Part shown: positions 8,960 to 16,914 of the stretch, piece after piece | How positions within the stretch are numbered: position 1 is the first letter of the stretch | Layout of the letters: every line of letters starts with the position of its first letter | Source: Sphingomonas profundi | Lineage (GTDB): Bacteria > Pseudomonadota > Alphaproteobacteria > Sphingomonadales > Sphingomonadaceae | Length of the DNA stretch: 64,000 bases | Direction of reading: 5' to 3' | Assembly: GCF_009739515.1 (NCBI RefSeq) | Contig: NZ_CP046535.1 | Coordinates: 2,542,001 to 2,606,000, forward strand | The notes under the pieces: model-generated | Told to the model about the DNA's origin: nothing | What the model saw: the letters and a program-made list of their open reading frames with translations, nothing else | Databases searched by the model: none | Program-made: the position numbers and the translations under genes

Positions 8960-10957
8960 ATGCAGCCGGACCCCAGCGACCTGACGACCGAGGGCGCACC
9001 GCCCGGCGCGTGGCAGCGCCGCGCGGCGAGCGTGATGGCGCTGCTGGTGGCGGCGCTGCTGATCGCCCTGGTCGCGCTGGTCGCCATTTCCAGCCGGGAT
9101 CGCGACAAGGCGCTGCTGCGGGAACGACACAGCTACGACGTGATGCTGGTCACGCGCCAGCTGGACGCCTCCATCGCCCGGTCGGAGGCGGCGCTCGGCC
9201 GCTTCGTCATCAGCGGTGAGAAGCGGACGGGCGCGATCTACTATGACGAATGGAAGAAGGCCGGCCGCCAGCTCCGCCTGCTCACCCGGCTGACCCGCGA
9301 CAATCCCGATCAGGCGCCCCTGGTCGCCGAGCTCGGCCGCCTCTACGACCAGCGCGGCAAGGAGCTGGCGGAGCCGGCGACGCGATCCTTCTACAAGCAG
9401 GGATGGACGGCGCTGTCGATGTTCTACCGCGCCGGCAAGGCCAGCAGCATCGCGCGCATCGATACGCTGCTGTCGCGCATCGCCTCCAACGAGCGGGATC
9501 TGCTCGGCGTCCGCTCCGATCGCGCCACCCTGTCGATGGACAAGGCCAATTACCTCACCGCCCTGCTCTCCGGCATCGGCCTGCTGCTGGTGCTGTGCGC
9601 GGCGGCGCTCGGCTGGACGACGGTGCAGGCGCTCGCCCAGCGCGCCCGCGCGCGGCTGGATGCGCGCGTCGAGGCGGATCGCGCCGGCGCGCTGGAATGG
9701 GCCGTGGCGGAGCGCACGCGCGAGCTGAGCGAGGCCAACGCCCGCCTGCTCGCCGAGGCGGAGACGCGCGAGGCGGCCGAGGCGCAGCTGCGGCAGGTGC
9801 AGAAGATGGAGGCGGTCGGCCAGCTGACCGGCGGCATCGCCCACGATTTCAACAATATGCTGGCGGTGGTCGTCGGCGGCCTCGATCTCGCCCGGCGGCG
9901 CCTGACGCACGAGGCGAACGAGGTCGGCCGCCATCTCGACAATGCGATGGAGGGGGCCAACCGCGCCGCCGCGCTCACCAAGCGCCTGCTCGCCTTCGCC
10001 CGCGCCGAGCCGCTGCTGCCCGAGGGGGTGGAGCCCGGCGCGCTGATCGCCGGCATGTCCGACCTGCTCGACCGGACGCTCGGCGAGCGTATCCGGGTGG
10101 AGACGCGGGCGGCCCAGGGCGGCTGGCACGTCTGGTGCGATCCGCACCAGCTGGAGAATGCGATCCTGAACCTCGCCGTGAACGCGCGCGACGCGATGAA
10201 CGAGGAAGGCCCGCTGCTGATCGAGACCCGCAACCTCACGCTGCGCGACGGCGAGGTGGGCGAGGCGCGCGCCGGCGATTACGTCCGCATCGCCGTCACC
10301 GATCGCGGCGCGGGCATGACGCGCGAGGTGCTGGAGCGGGTGTTCGAGCCGTTCTTCACCACCAAGCCGGTCGGCAAGGGCACGGGTCTCGGCCTCAGCC
10401 AGATCTTCGGCTTCGCCCGCCAGTCGGACGGGGAGGTGGCGATCGATTCGACGCCCGGCAAGGGCACCACCGTCTCGCTCTACCTGCCGCGCTTCGTGGC
10501 GGCGGCCGGCGCGGCAAGTGTCGCCCCCGTCACGCCGATCGCGCCCGCCGCGCGCCCGGCCGCGAGCGGCGCGATCCTGGTGGTGGAGGATGATGCGCGC
10601 GTGCGCACCGCCACCGTCGGCAGCCTGCGCGAACTCGGCCACCGGCCGGTCGCCTGCGCCAGCGGCGAGGAGGCGCTGGCCGTGCTGGGCGGCGGCGACG
10701 ACTTCGCCCTGATCGTCACCGACGTGGTGATGCCGGGCATGACCGGGCCGGACCTGATCGCCGCGATCGCCGACAGCCACGCGCACGTGCCGGTGCTCTA
10801 CGTGACGGGCTATGTCGGCGACGCGGGCGACGCCGCCCGCTTCGCCGGGCGCGAGGTGCTGCGCAAGCCGTTCACGATCGCCGGGCTGGAACGCGCCGTG
10901 GCCCAGGCGATCGCCGGCGGACCGCGCCTGACGAGGCCGATCGCGGCGAACGAATGA
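8960..10957 (+). CDS. Hybrid sensor histidine kinase/response regulator
   Basis: A 665-residue membrane kinase. It has a first transmembrane helix at about residues 24-43, an external four-helix CHASE3-like sensor (about 45-195) and a second helix near 197-220. A coiled coil (about 230-280) leads into a HisKA domain with phospho-acceptor His295 in GGIAHDFNNMLAV. The HATPase follows with an N box (ENAILNLAVNARDAM), GAGMTREVL and GKGTGLGLSQIFGF. The C-terminal receiver has phospho-acceptor Asp588 (VTDVVMPGM). It lies 78 bp after spt on the same strand and may sense envelope state, but no output regulator is encoded nearby. The ligand is unknown. Confidence 0.92.
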   Translation: MQPDPSDLTTEGAPPGAWQRRAASVMALLVAALLIALVALVAISSRDRDKALLRERHSYDVMLVTRQLDASIARSEAALGRFVISGEKRTGAIYYDEWKKAGRQLRLLTRLTRDNPDQAPLVAELGRLYDQRGKELAEPATRSFYKQGWTALSMFYRAGKASSIARIDTLLSRIASNERDLLGVRSDRATLSMDKANYLTALLSGIGLLLVLCAAALGWTTVQALAQRARARLDARVEADRAGALEWAVAERTRELSEANARLLAEAETREAAEAQLRQVQKMEAVGQLTGGIAHDFNNMLAVVVGGLDLARRRLTHEANEVGRHLDNAMEGANRAAALTKRLLAFARAEPLLPEGVEPGALIAGMSDLLDRTLGERIRVETRAAQGGWHVWCDPHQLENAILNLAVNARDAMNEEGPLLIETRNLTLRDGEVGEARAGDYVRIAVTDRGAGMTREVLERVFEPFFTTKPVGKGTGLGLSQIFGFARQSDGEVAIDSTPGKGTTVSLYLPRFVAAAGAASVAPVTPIAPAARPAASGAILVVEDDARVRTATVGSLRELGHRPVACASGEEALAVLGGGDDFALIVTDVVMPGMTGPDLIAAIADSHAHVPVLYVTGYVGDAGDAARFAGREVLRKPFTIAGLERAVAQAIAGGPRLTRPIAANE

Positions 10958-10963
10958 CGTTCG

Positions 10964-10980
10964 GCAGGTGCTTTACCTGC
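10964..10980. terminator. GCAGGT hairpin after the histidine kinase
   Basis: GCAGGT-GCTTT-ACCTGC begins 6 bp after the kinase stop codon. The 6-bp stem has the same core as the hairpins at 6408 and 34135. There is no strong T-run, so it may be Rho-dependent or a 3'-end stabiliser. Together the three copies suggest a recurring 3' element. Confidence 0.5.
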
Positions 10981-11084
10981 GGCGTCGAATCCAGCCGAAC
11001 CGCCCGCGCGGCTTGTGCCAAGAAAGCGGCGGATAGCGCGAAGCGGCGTCAGAACAGGCGGATCAGTGTCAGGTCGAGCCGCCT

Positions 11085-12008
11085 CTACCGCACCGCACCG
11101 CCGCCGATCAGGCGCGGCAGCAGGCTCAGCGCGCCCAGCAGCGGGAAGCGGCGCTGCCACGGGCGGATCTTGATGGCGGTGCCGGCGTGGCGGTTGATCT
11201 TCCAGGCGAGGTAGTCGATGCCGCCGGCGAAGGTGGCGCTCGCCTTGGCCAGCCGCAGCAGGGTCAGCGCCTTGCCCTCGCGCCGTCGCCGCGCCCACAG
11301 CCGCGCGCCGGCCGCCCGCGCCTCGCTGCCGATCGGCGCGAGATGGACGGCGCCGTCGGCGATGCGCGCGCCGAGCCCCGCCGCCGCCAGCGCCGGCGCC
11401 GTGAAGGCGGCGTAGCGGGCCGGATCGGCATCGACGACGGAGGCGGCGCGCTGTTTCCGCTCCGCCCGCAGCTCGGCCGCGTAGGTCAGCGCGAAGGCCT
11501 GCCGCCACAGATCGAGCCGATCGATCCCGTCCGGCAGCATCGGCCGCGCCGCCGCCAGCAGCGCCGGCGCCGCCCCCGCCACCGCCGCGATCGCGCGGCG
11601 GCGGGCGATCGCATTGGCGCTCCAGGCGAGCCGCGCCGGCTGGGCGAACCGCGCCCATACGGAGACGCCACGGGTGGCGCCGCTCGCCAGCCGGGCGAAG
11701 TCCGCCTCGCTCAGCACGGCATATTTGGCGGTCAGGCCGCCGGCCGCGAACGGGAAGACGTTGGGCGGGATCAGGCGGTTGGCCGCCGCCAGCCAGCGTT
11801 GCGGGTAGGCGGCGCGATAGTCCGACACGATCAGGTAGAAATCGAGCATCAGCCCGTCGAGCTGGCTCTCGCGCAGGCAGGAGCCGTAGAACAGCACCGC
11901 GCGGGAAGCGGCGCCGTGCCGCTGCGCGATCGCCGCCGCCAGCGCGGCCACGCGCGGATCGACGGGCGTGGCGAGCTCGTCGGCGACGAGGGCGTCCAGC
12001 GGCTCCAC
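11085..12008 (-). CDS. Tam41-like nucleotidyltransferase, candidate lipid-phosphate cytidylyltransferase
   Basis: A 307-residue protein without signal peptide. Residues about 38-85 carry FYGSCLRESQ then LDGLMLDFYLIVSDY, followed by a WLAAANRLIPPNVF segment and LTAKYAVLSEADF. This order (YGS, two spaced Asp, Tyr/Trp-Asn, KYxVLS) resembles the Tam41 family, whose mitochondrial members make CDP-diacylglycerol from phosphatidate and CTP. The gene sits directly upstream, in map position, of a DAG-kinase-family gene on the same strand, so ceramide phosphate is an attractive substrate here. That substrate is my inference. I am fairly sure of the nucleotidyltransferase-type fold and less sure of the reaction. 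Confidence 0.6.
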   Translation of the reverse strand: MEPLDALVADELATPVDPRVAALAAAIAQRHGAASRAVLFYGSCLRESQLDGLMLDFYLIVSDYRAAYPQRWLAAANRLIPPNVFPFAAGGLTAKYAVLSEADFARLASGATRGVSVWARFAQPARLAWSANAIARRRAIAAVAGAAPALLAAARPMLPDGIDRLDLWRQAFALTYAAELRAERKQRAASVVDADPARYAAFTAPALAAAGLGARIADGAVHLAPIGSEARAAGARLWARRRREGKALTLLRLAKASATFAGGIDYLAWKINRHAGTAIKIRPWQRRFPLLGALSLLPRLIGGGAVR

Positions 12009-12027
12009 GGCTTCGGGTCGCGGCGGC

Positions 12028-13002
12028 TCAGGCGGCGAGGCGGAGGAACGGCATCGGCGATGTCTGGGTCAGCACGATCGCGCCCCCCGCCCGCGCCTCA
12101 TACACCTCGCCGTCCAGGATCACGCTGGACCGCTCGCCCTCGATGCGGATCTCGTCGCCGCGCTCCACATGCACGCCGGCCAGCCGCTGGTGGCCGAGCT
12201 TGCCGGACACGCCGGCCGCCACCGCCCGCACCAGGCTGAACGGGCTGTGATTGACCATCATCAGCTTCAGCGCGCCCGGCTGCGCCTCCGCCGTGGATGT
12301 CTGGGTGTTGAGCAGCATGCGCTGCAGCGTCGTGACGATCAGCAGCGCGAAGCTGCCCTGGATCACGCCCTGCCGGATCAGCGACACCGTCACCGGGCGC
12401 GGCCGCGGCGGCAGGAAGGCGGCGCGGATGCCGATGACGAGCGACAGCACCACCGCGACGAACGTCAGCGCGTGACTCAACCCGTTCGGCAGGCCGAGCG
12501 GATAGACCTTGTTGCGGCAGAACAGGATCGAATCGGCCAGGCCCGCGCCGCCCAGGAACATGCCGAGCACCGGCTTCTCGTTCGCCTCGCCGCTGCTCAG
12601 CGAGATCAGCTCGCGCGAGACGACGTGCGCCTCCACGCCGCCACGGGCGATGGCGAGCACGCGCTCCAGCGCGGCGATCGGATCGCCGCTGGCGCCCAGA
12701 TCGAGCGCGATCAGGTTCGTCTTGCCGTTCGGCAGCACCGCCAGCGGCGGCGGCGTGCCCTCGAAGTGGCCGCCATGGTACAGCTCGGTCAGGGTCATCT
12801 GCACCGTGCCGTCGCCGCCGTTCACCACCAGCACCTTGGGCTCCACGCGGGATATCGTGCGCAGCGCGTCGCCGATCTGGTCGACATCCTCCACCTCGTA
12901 GTGGAAGATCTCGCTGTGCTGCGCGCAATAGCTGCGGATGCGCGGCAGGATCGCGCGGTTGCCCGTGGAGCGCGGGTTGGAGAGGAGGGCGATCAGCGCC
13001 AT
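12028..13002 (-). CDS. Diacylglycerol kinase-family lipid kinase, candidate ceramide kinase
   Basis: A 324-residue kinase with the DAGK catalytic fold: LSNPRSTGN at the N-terminus, the nucleotide loop VVNGGDGTVQMTLTEL near residue 60 and LAVLPNGKTNLIA near 88. A C-terminal beta domain ends in LDGEVYEARAGG. A hydrophobic stretch at about residues 165-185 could dip into the membrane. In Caulobacter a DAGK-family protein of the sphingolipid locus (CpgB) phosphorylates ceramide. Location and family support the same activity here, but diacylglycerol or undecaprenol kinase activity cannot be excluded. It is 3 bp from the DUF2141 gene and 19 bp from the Tam41-like gene. Confidence 0.78.
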   Translation of the reverse strand: MALIALLSNPRSTGNRAILPRIRSYCAQHSEIFHYEVEDVDQIGDALRTISRVEPKVLVVNGGDGTVQMTLTELYHGGHFEGTPPPLAVLPNGKTNLIALDLGASGDPIAALERVLAIARGGVEAHVVSRELISLSSGEANEKPVLGMFLGGAGLADSILFCRNKVYPLGLPNGLSHALTFVAVVLSLVIGIRAAFLPPRPRPVTVSLIRQGVIQGSFALLIVTTLQRMLLNTQTSTAEAQPGALKLMMVNHSPFSLVRAVAAGVSGKLGHQRLAGVHVERGDEIRIEGERSSVILDGEVYEARAGGAIVLTQTSPMPFLRLAA

Positions 13003-13005
13003 GGA

Positions 13006-13557
13006 TCAGTTCGCCGCCATCCGGCTGCGGCCCATGGCGAGCGGCTTGATCGACAGGCCCTGGCGATAGTTGAGCACGATCTCCACCGGGCGCGGCCCCG
13101 CCCCCACGGTGATCGCGACATCCTCGTAGCGCGGCATCCGCCGCGCGAGCGCGTCGCCCAGCGAGATCGGCGGATTGCGGGAGAAGCCGCCGCCGTCGTT
13201 GATGCCGCCCTTGCCGTCGCCGTCCACGTCGTGCCGCACCGCGACCGCGTAGCGGCCGGGTGCCGGCAGCGCGACGCACACCTCGCTCGGCGCCGCGCGC
13301 ACGGCCAGGTCGATCCGCGCGATCCGCTCGCCACCCTTCACGAACTGCGCCGGATCGCTGCCATAGACCTGCACGCGCAGGTTGCCGCCGACGCGCTTGA
13401 ACCCCTCCACCTTCACCAGCACCGCCGGCGCGTGCGCGCCCGGGCGGCACGCGGCGGGATCGGCGGCGGAGGACCCGGCGACAACGGCCGCGCGCGCGCC
13501 TGCCAGCGGCGCGGCGAGCGCGAGCAGGGCAAGAACGGTGCTCGACAGTTTCGACAT
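13006..13557 (-). CDS. Secreted DUF2141 protein
   Basis: A 183-residue exported protein. From ATG 13557 the N-terminus MSKLSSTVLALLALAAPLAG reads as a signal peptide ending near AARA/A. The mature part is a beta-rich DUF2141 domain with LVKVEGFKRVGGNLRVQVYG and a calcium-like loop DVDGDGKGGINDGGGFSRNP (about residues 117-136). Family function is unknown. It is the first gene of the three-gene minus-strand unit with the lipid kinase and the Tam41-like protein, so a periplasmic role tied to sphingolipid handling is possible. Confidence 0.82.
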   Translation of the reverse strand: MSKLSSTVLALLALAAPLAGARAAVVAGSSAADPAACRPGAHAPAVLVKVEGFKRVGGNLRVQVYGSDPAQFVKGGERIARIDLAVRAAPSEVCVALPAPGRYAVAVRHDVDGDGKGGINDGGGFSRNPPISLGDALARRMPRYEDVAITVGAGPRPVEIVLNYRQGLSIKPLAMGRSRMAAN

Positions 13558-13655
13558 GACCTCATCACTCCCGGAAGCTATAGCCGTGCGCGAACGCACG
13601 GTGGATTCACCCACCCCCGAACGCTCGCAAACTCGGCTGCCTTTGCGGCCAAAAC

Positions 13656-14885
13656 ATGGTCATGAGGCGTCCAAATTTGATTATCGGGAGCCGCATCGAC
13701 CAGTATCTCGCCCGTCTCATCATCGTGCCGCTCGTGGGGACGCTGGTCGTCGCGTCAATGCTGTTCGTGCTGGACAAGATGTTGCGACTGTTTGATTTCG
13801 TCGCGCAGCAGGGCGGCCCGGTCAGTGTGGTGTGGCGGATGCTGGCCAACATGCTGCCCGAATATCTGTCGCTGGGCATCCCGATCGGGCTGATGCTGGG
13901 CGTGCTGCTGGCCTTCCGCAAGCTGGCGCTCTCCTCTGAGCTTGACGTGCTGCGCGCCGTCGGCATGAGCTACGGGCGGCTGCTGCGCGTGCCCTACGCC
14001 TTCGCGCTGGCGCTGGCGCTGCTGAACCTCGCGATCGTCGGCTTCGTCCAGCCCTATGCCCGCTACGCCTATGAGGGGCTGCGCTTCGAGCTTCGCTCCG
14101 GCGCGCTCGGCGCCTCGATCAAGGTGGGCGAGTTCACCAAGCTGGGCAAGACGATGACCTTGCGCGTGGAGCAGAGCCGCGACGGCGGCAAGGAGCTGAC
14201 CGGCATCTTCGTGATGGCCAACGGCAAGGCCGGCAAAACGCTGGCCGTCACCGCCGAGCATGGCCGCTTCATGGCGACGGACGATCCGAACACGATCATC
14301 CTGCGGCTCTCCAACGGCACCCTCGTGCACGATGCGCCCAATTTCGTCACGCCGCGCGTGCTCGCCTTCGCCGGCCACGATCTGCCGATCGACCTGCCGA
14401 AGATGGAGGCGTTCCGCACGCGCGGCGGCCGCGACCTGGAGATGACGATGCCGGAACTCGCCCGCGTCGCGTGGGAGAGCGGCACATCCTCCCGCACGCG
14501 GGCGGAGCTGCGCGCCAACTTCCACTTCCGCCTGGTGGAGGTGGCGACGATGTTCCTGCTGCCGCTGCTCGGCCTGGCGCTGGCGGTGCCGCCGAAGCGA
14601 TCGACCTCGGCGCTCGGCGTGTTCCTCTCGATCGTCCTCCTCGTCACGCAGCACAAGATCAACGAATATGCCCAGGCGCTCGGCAGCCGCGGCGGGGTGG
14701 ATCCGCTGATCGCCCTGTGGGTGCCGTTCCTGCTGTTCGCCGCCCTCTCCTGGTGGCTGTACCGCACGCTGGCGCACGTGCCCGGCGGCCAGCCGATCGG
14801 CGCGCTGGAACGGGTCGCCGCCAAGACGACCGCCGCGCTGCGTCGCCGCCTGCAGATCCGCCGCAAGCGGGGGGTGGCCGCATGA
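13656..14885 (+). CDS. lptF: LPS/lipid export ABC permease LptF
   Basis: A 409-residue inner-membrane protein of the LptF/LptG (YjgP/YjgQ) family. There are two or three helices at the N-terminus (IDQYLARLIIVPLVGTLVVA, then a GIPIGLMLGVLLAFRKLA region). A periplasmic beta-jellyroll spans about residues 140-265, and three C-terminal helices include LLPLLGLALAVPPKR. Partners are LptG (next gene, ATGA overlap), LptB and LptC; the complex pulls lipid from the inner membrane into the periplasmic bridge. Placement inside a sphingolipid locus, in a group where glycosphingolipids can replace LPS, raises the possibility that its cargo is sphingolipid. ATG 13662 is an alternative start. Confidence 0.93.
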   Translation: MVMRRPNLIIGSRIDQYLARLIIVPLVGTLVVASMLFVLDKMLRLFDFVAQQGGPVSVVWRMLANMLPEYLSLGIPIGLMLGVLLAFRKLALSSELDVLRAVGMSYGRLLRVPYAFALALALLNLAIVGFVQPYARYAYEGLRFELRSGALGASIKVGEFTKLGKTMTLRVEQSRDGGKELTGIFVMANGKAGKTLAVTAEHGRFMATDDPNTIILRLSNGTLVHDAPNFVTPRVLAFAGHDLPIDLPKMEAFRTRGGRDLEMTMPELARVAWESGTSSRTRAELRANFHFRLVEVATMFLLPLLGLALAVPPKRSTSALGVFLSIVLLVTQHKINEYAQALGSRGGVDPLIALWVPFLLFAALSWWLYRTLAHVPGGQPIGALERVAAKTTAALRRRLQIRRKRGVAA

Positions 14886-15982
14886 GCATCAATCCGCGCT
14901 TCTTCGCCTCGCCCACGATCACCTGGTACATGGCGAAGATCTTCCTCGTCCGCACCTTCGCCGTGCTGGCCGGGCTGGTGCTGATCCTCCAGACGCTCGA
15001 CCTGCTGGGCGAATCCGGCAACATCCTGGCCTATCCCGGCAACGGCGACGCGCAGCTGTGGCATTATGTGTCGCTGCGCGCGCCGCAGATCGTCGCGCGC
15101 TTCCTGCCCTTCTCGGTGCTGCTCGGCTCGCTCATCACGCTCGCCACGCTGAACCAGAATAGCGAGATCATCTCGATGAAGGCGGCCGGCGTCTCGGCCC
15201 ACCAGATCCTGGCGCCGCTGATCGTGGCCAGCCTGTTCGTCGCCGCCGGCTCCTTCTGGTTCAACGATCGCATCGTCGCCCGCGCCACCGCCACGCTGAC
15301 GGCGTGGGACAATGCCGATTACGGCCCGGTGCCGGTGGATCGCGGCATCGCCAGCAACGTGTGGGTGCGCGACGGCGACGATCTGATCCACGCCGCCACC
15401 GCCAGCGGCCGAGGCCCCGCAACGCGGCTGAGCGACGTCACCATCTACGATCGCAGCGGCGGCGCCTTGCAGACGATCATCAGCGGCGCCCGCGCGGCGC
15501 AGGCGGACGGCGGCTGGCGGCTGCTGGGGCCGACCCGCTTCGATGTCGCCCGCGGCACCCGCCGGCAGCTGCCGGCGATCGTCTTCGGCCGCGGCATCAC
15601 GCCCGATCGCTTCACCCTGGCCGATGTCGATGCGGACGAGCGCAGCTTCGGCGCGCTGCGCATCGCCATCGCCGATCTGCAGGCGGCCGGCCGGCCGACC
15701 GGCGAGCTGGAGGCCGGGCTGTGGCACAAGCTCTCCGGCCCGCTCTCCGCCATGCTGATGCCGCTGCTGGCAGGCGTGGCGGCGTTCGGCCTCGCCCGGT
15801 CCGGCCACCTGTTCGTGCGGGCGGTGATCGGCATGGCGCTGGGCTTCACCTATTTCGTCGTCGACAATTTCGCGCTGGCGATGGGCAATCTTGGCGCCTA
15901 TCCGCCGCTGCTGGCGGCCTGGGCGCCGCCGCTGCTGTTCCTGCTGATCGGCGAGGTGGTGCTGATCCGCACGGAGGAGTAG
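14882..15982 (+). CDS. lptG: LPS/lipid export ABC permease LptG
   Basis: A 366-residue partner of LptF with the same architecture. The N-terminal helices include KIFLVRTFAVLAGLVLILQT and a short conserved LPFSVLLGSLITLATLNQNS segment. A periplasmic jellyroll covers about residues 135-265, and three helices follow at the C-terminus (SAMLMPLLAGVAAFGLARSG and after). The ATGA overlap with lptF means coupled translation. No lptB ATPase or lptC/A gene lies nearby, so these must be elsewhere. Confidence 0.93.
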   Translation: MSINPRFFASPTITWYMAKIFLVRTFAVLAGLVLILQTLDLLGESGNILAYPGNGDAQLWHYVSLRAPQIVARFLPFSVLLGSLITLATLNQNSEIISMKAAGVSAHQILAPLIVASLFVAAGSFWFNDRIVARATATLTAWDNADYGPVPVDRGIASNVWVRDGDDLIHAATASGRGPATRLSDVTIYDRSGGALQTIISGARAAQADGGWRLLGPTRFDVARGTRRQLPAIVFGRGITPDRFTLADVDADERSFGALRIAIADLQAAGRPTGELEAGLWHKLSGPLSAMLMPLLAGVAAFGLARSGHLFVRAVIGMALGFTYFVVDNFALAMGNLGAYPPLLAAWAPPLLFLLIGEVVLIRTEE

Positions 15983-16084
15983 CGGCCGCGCGACGGCCGC
16001 TGTCGCAAAACCGCCGCATTGCGGATCGATGATGATCGACCATATCGGATGCCCACCGGCCACCAGCGATTCAGGATGACACGC

Positions 16085-16852
16085 ATGCCCGCGACCACCG
16101 CCAAGGCCGGCTTCTGGAACAAGTCCCACCATCTCGACCGCATGACGCTGCGCGAGCTGGTCGTCGCCTATCTGCAATATCCGGCGATCATCCTCTATCT
16201 CGGCCTGGCCGCCGCCGGCATCGGCGGCTGGTTCTACCGCCCGGCGCCGGTCCTGCCGTCGCTGGCCGCCATCGCCGCCGCTGTCATCCTGTTCCCGCTC
16301 GTCTGGTATCTGCTCCACCGCTGGGTGCTGCACTCGCGGTGGATGTGGCGGCACAGCCTGCTGGCGGCGACGTGGAAGCGCATCCACTACGATCACCACC
16401 AGGATCCGAACCATCTGGAGGTGCTGTTCGGCTCGCCCGCCAACGTGGTGCCCACGGTGGCGGCGGCGACGATCCCGGTCGGCTGGCTGATCGGCGGCTT
16501 CGGCGGCGCGGCGGCCGCCTTCGCCACCGGCATGATCACCACCTGCGTCAACGAGTTCTTCCACTGCATCCAGCATCTGTCGTACCGCCCGCGCAACCGC
16601 TGGCTGGCGGCGATCAAGCAGCGCCACATGGCGCACCATTTCCATGACGAGACCGGCAATTTCGGCATCACCAACTTCGGCTGGGATCGCCTGTTCGGCA
16701 CGCTCTACAACAAGGTGAGCGAGCGGGCGAAGAGCCCGACCGTGTTCAACCTGGGCTACACGCCCGAGGTGGCGGCGCGCCATCCCCACGTCGCCCGCCT
16801 GTCCGGCGGCGTCGAAATGCGCCCGCCGAGCCAGCGCCACCGCAAGGGCTGA
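16085..16852 (+). CDS. Fatty acid hydroxylase/sterol desaturase superfamily protein
   Basis: A 255-residue membrane di-iron enzyme. Histidine clusters are LLHRWVLHSRWMWRH, IHYDHHQDPNH, FFHCIQHLSY and HMAHHFHDETGNFGI, flanked by helices at about residues 35-60, 65-85 and 125-160. Sphingolipids of sphingomonads carry 2-hydroxy acyl chains, and a hydroxylase immediately before the candidate ceramide synthase fits acyl or long-chain-base hydroxylation. This substrate is inferred. ATG 16085 is preferred because AGGA lies 8 nt before it; ATG 16076 is the alternative. Confidence 0.85.
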   Translation: MPATTAKAGFWNKSHHLDRMTLRELVVAYLQYPAIILYLGLAAAGIGGWFYRPAPVLPSLAAIAAAVILFPLVWYLLHRWVLHSRWMWRHSLLAATWKRIHYDHHQDPNHLEVLFGSPANVVPTVAAATIPVGWLIGGFGGAAAAFATGMITTCVNEFFHCIQHLSYRPRNRWLAAIKQRHMAHHFHDETGNFGITNFGWDRLFGTLYNKVSERAKSPTVFNLGYTPEVAARHPHVARLSGGVEMRPPSQRHRKG

Positions 16853-16914
16853 CTTTTCGTCTGGACGGCGCGCCCCGCTGCGGCGATGGGAAGCGCAACG
16901 GGTGGAGAGCGGCG

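Noticed and set aside
7373-10786. 1137-codon open frame on the minus strand opposite spt and the histidine kinase
   Set aside because: It mirrors strongly supported plus-strand genes, has Arg/Gly/His-rich low-complexity translation and no recognisable motif. Such frames arise from codon bias in GC-rich DNA.
14069-16840. 923-codon minus-strand frame opposite lptF, lptG and the hydroxylase
   Set aside because: Antisense shadow; the real genes have transmembrane and His-box motifs and coupled starts.
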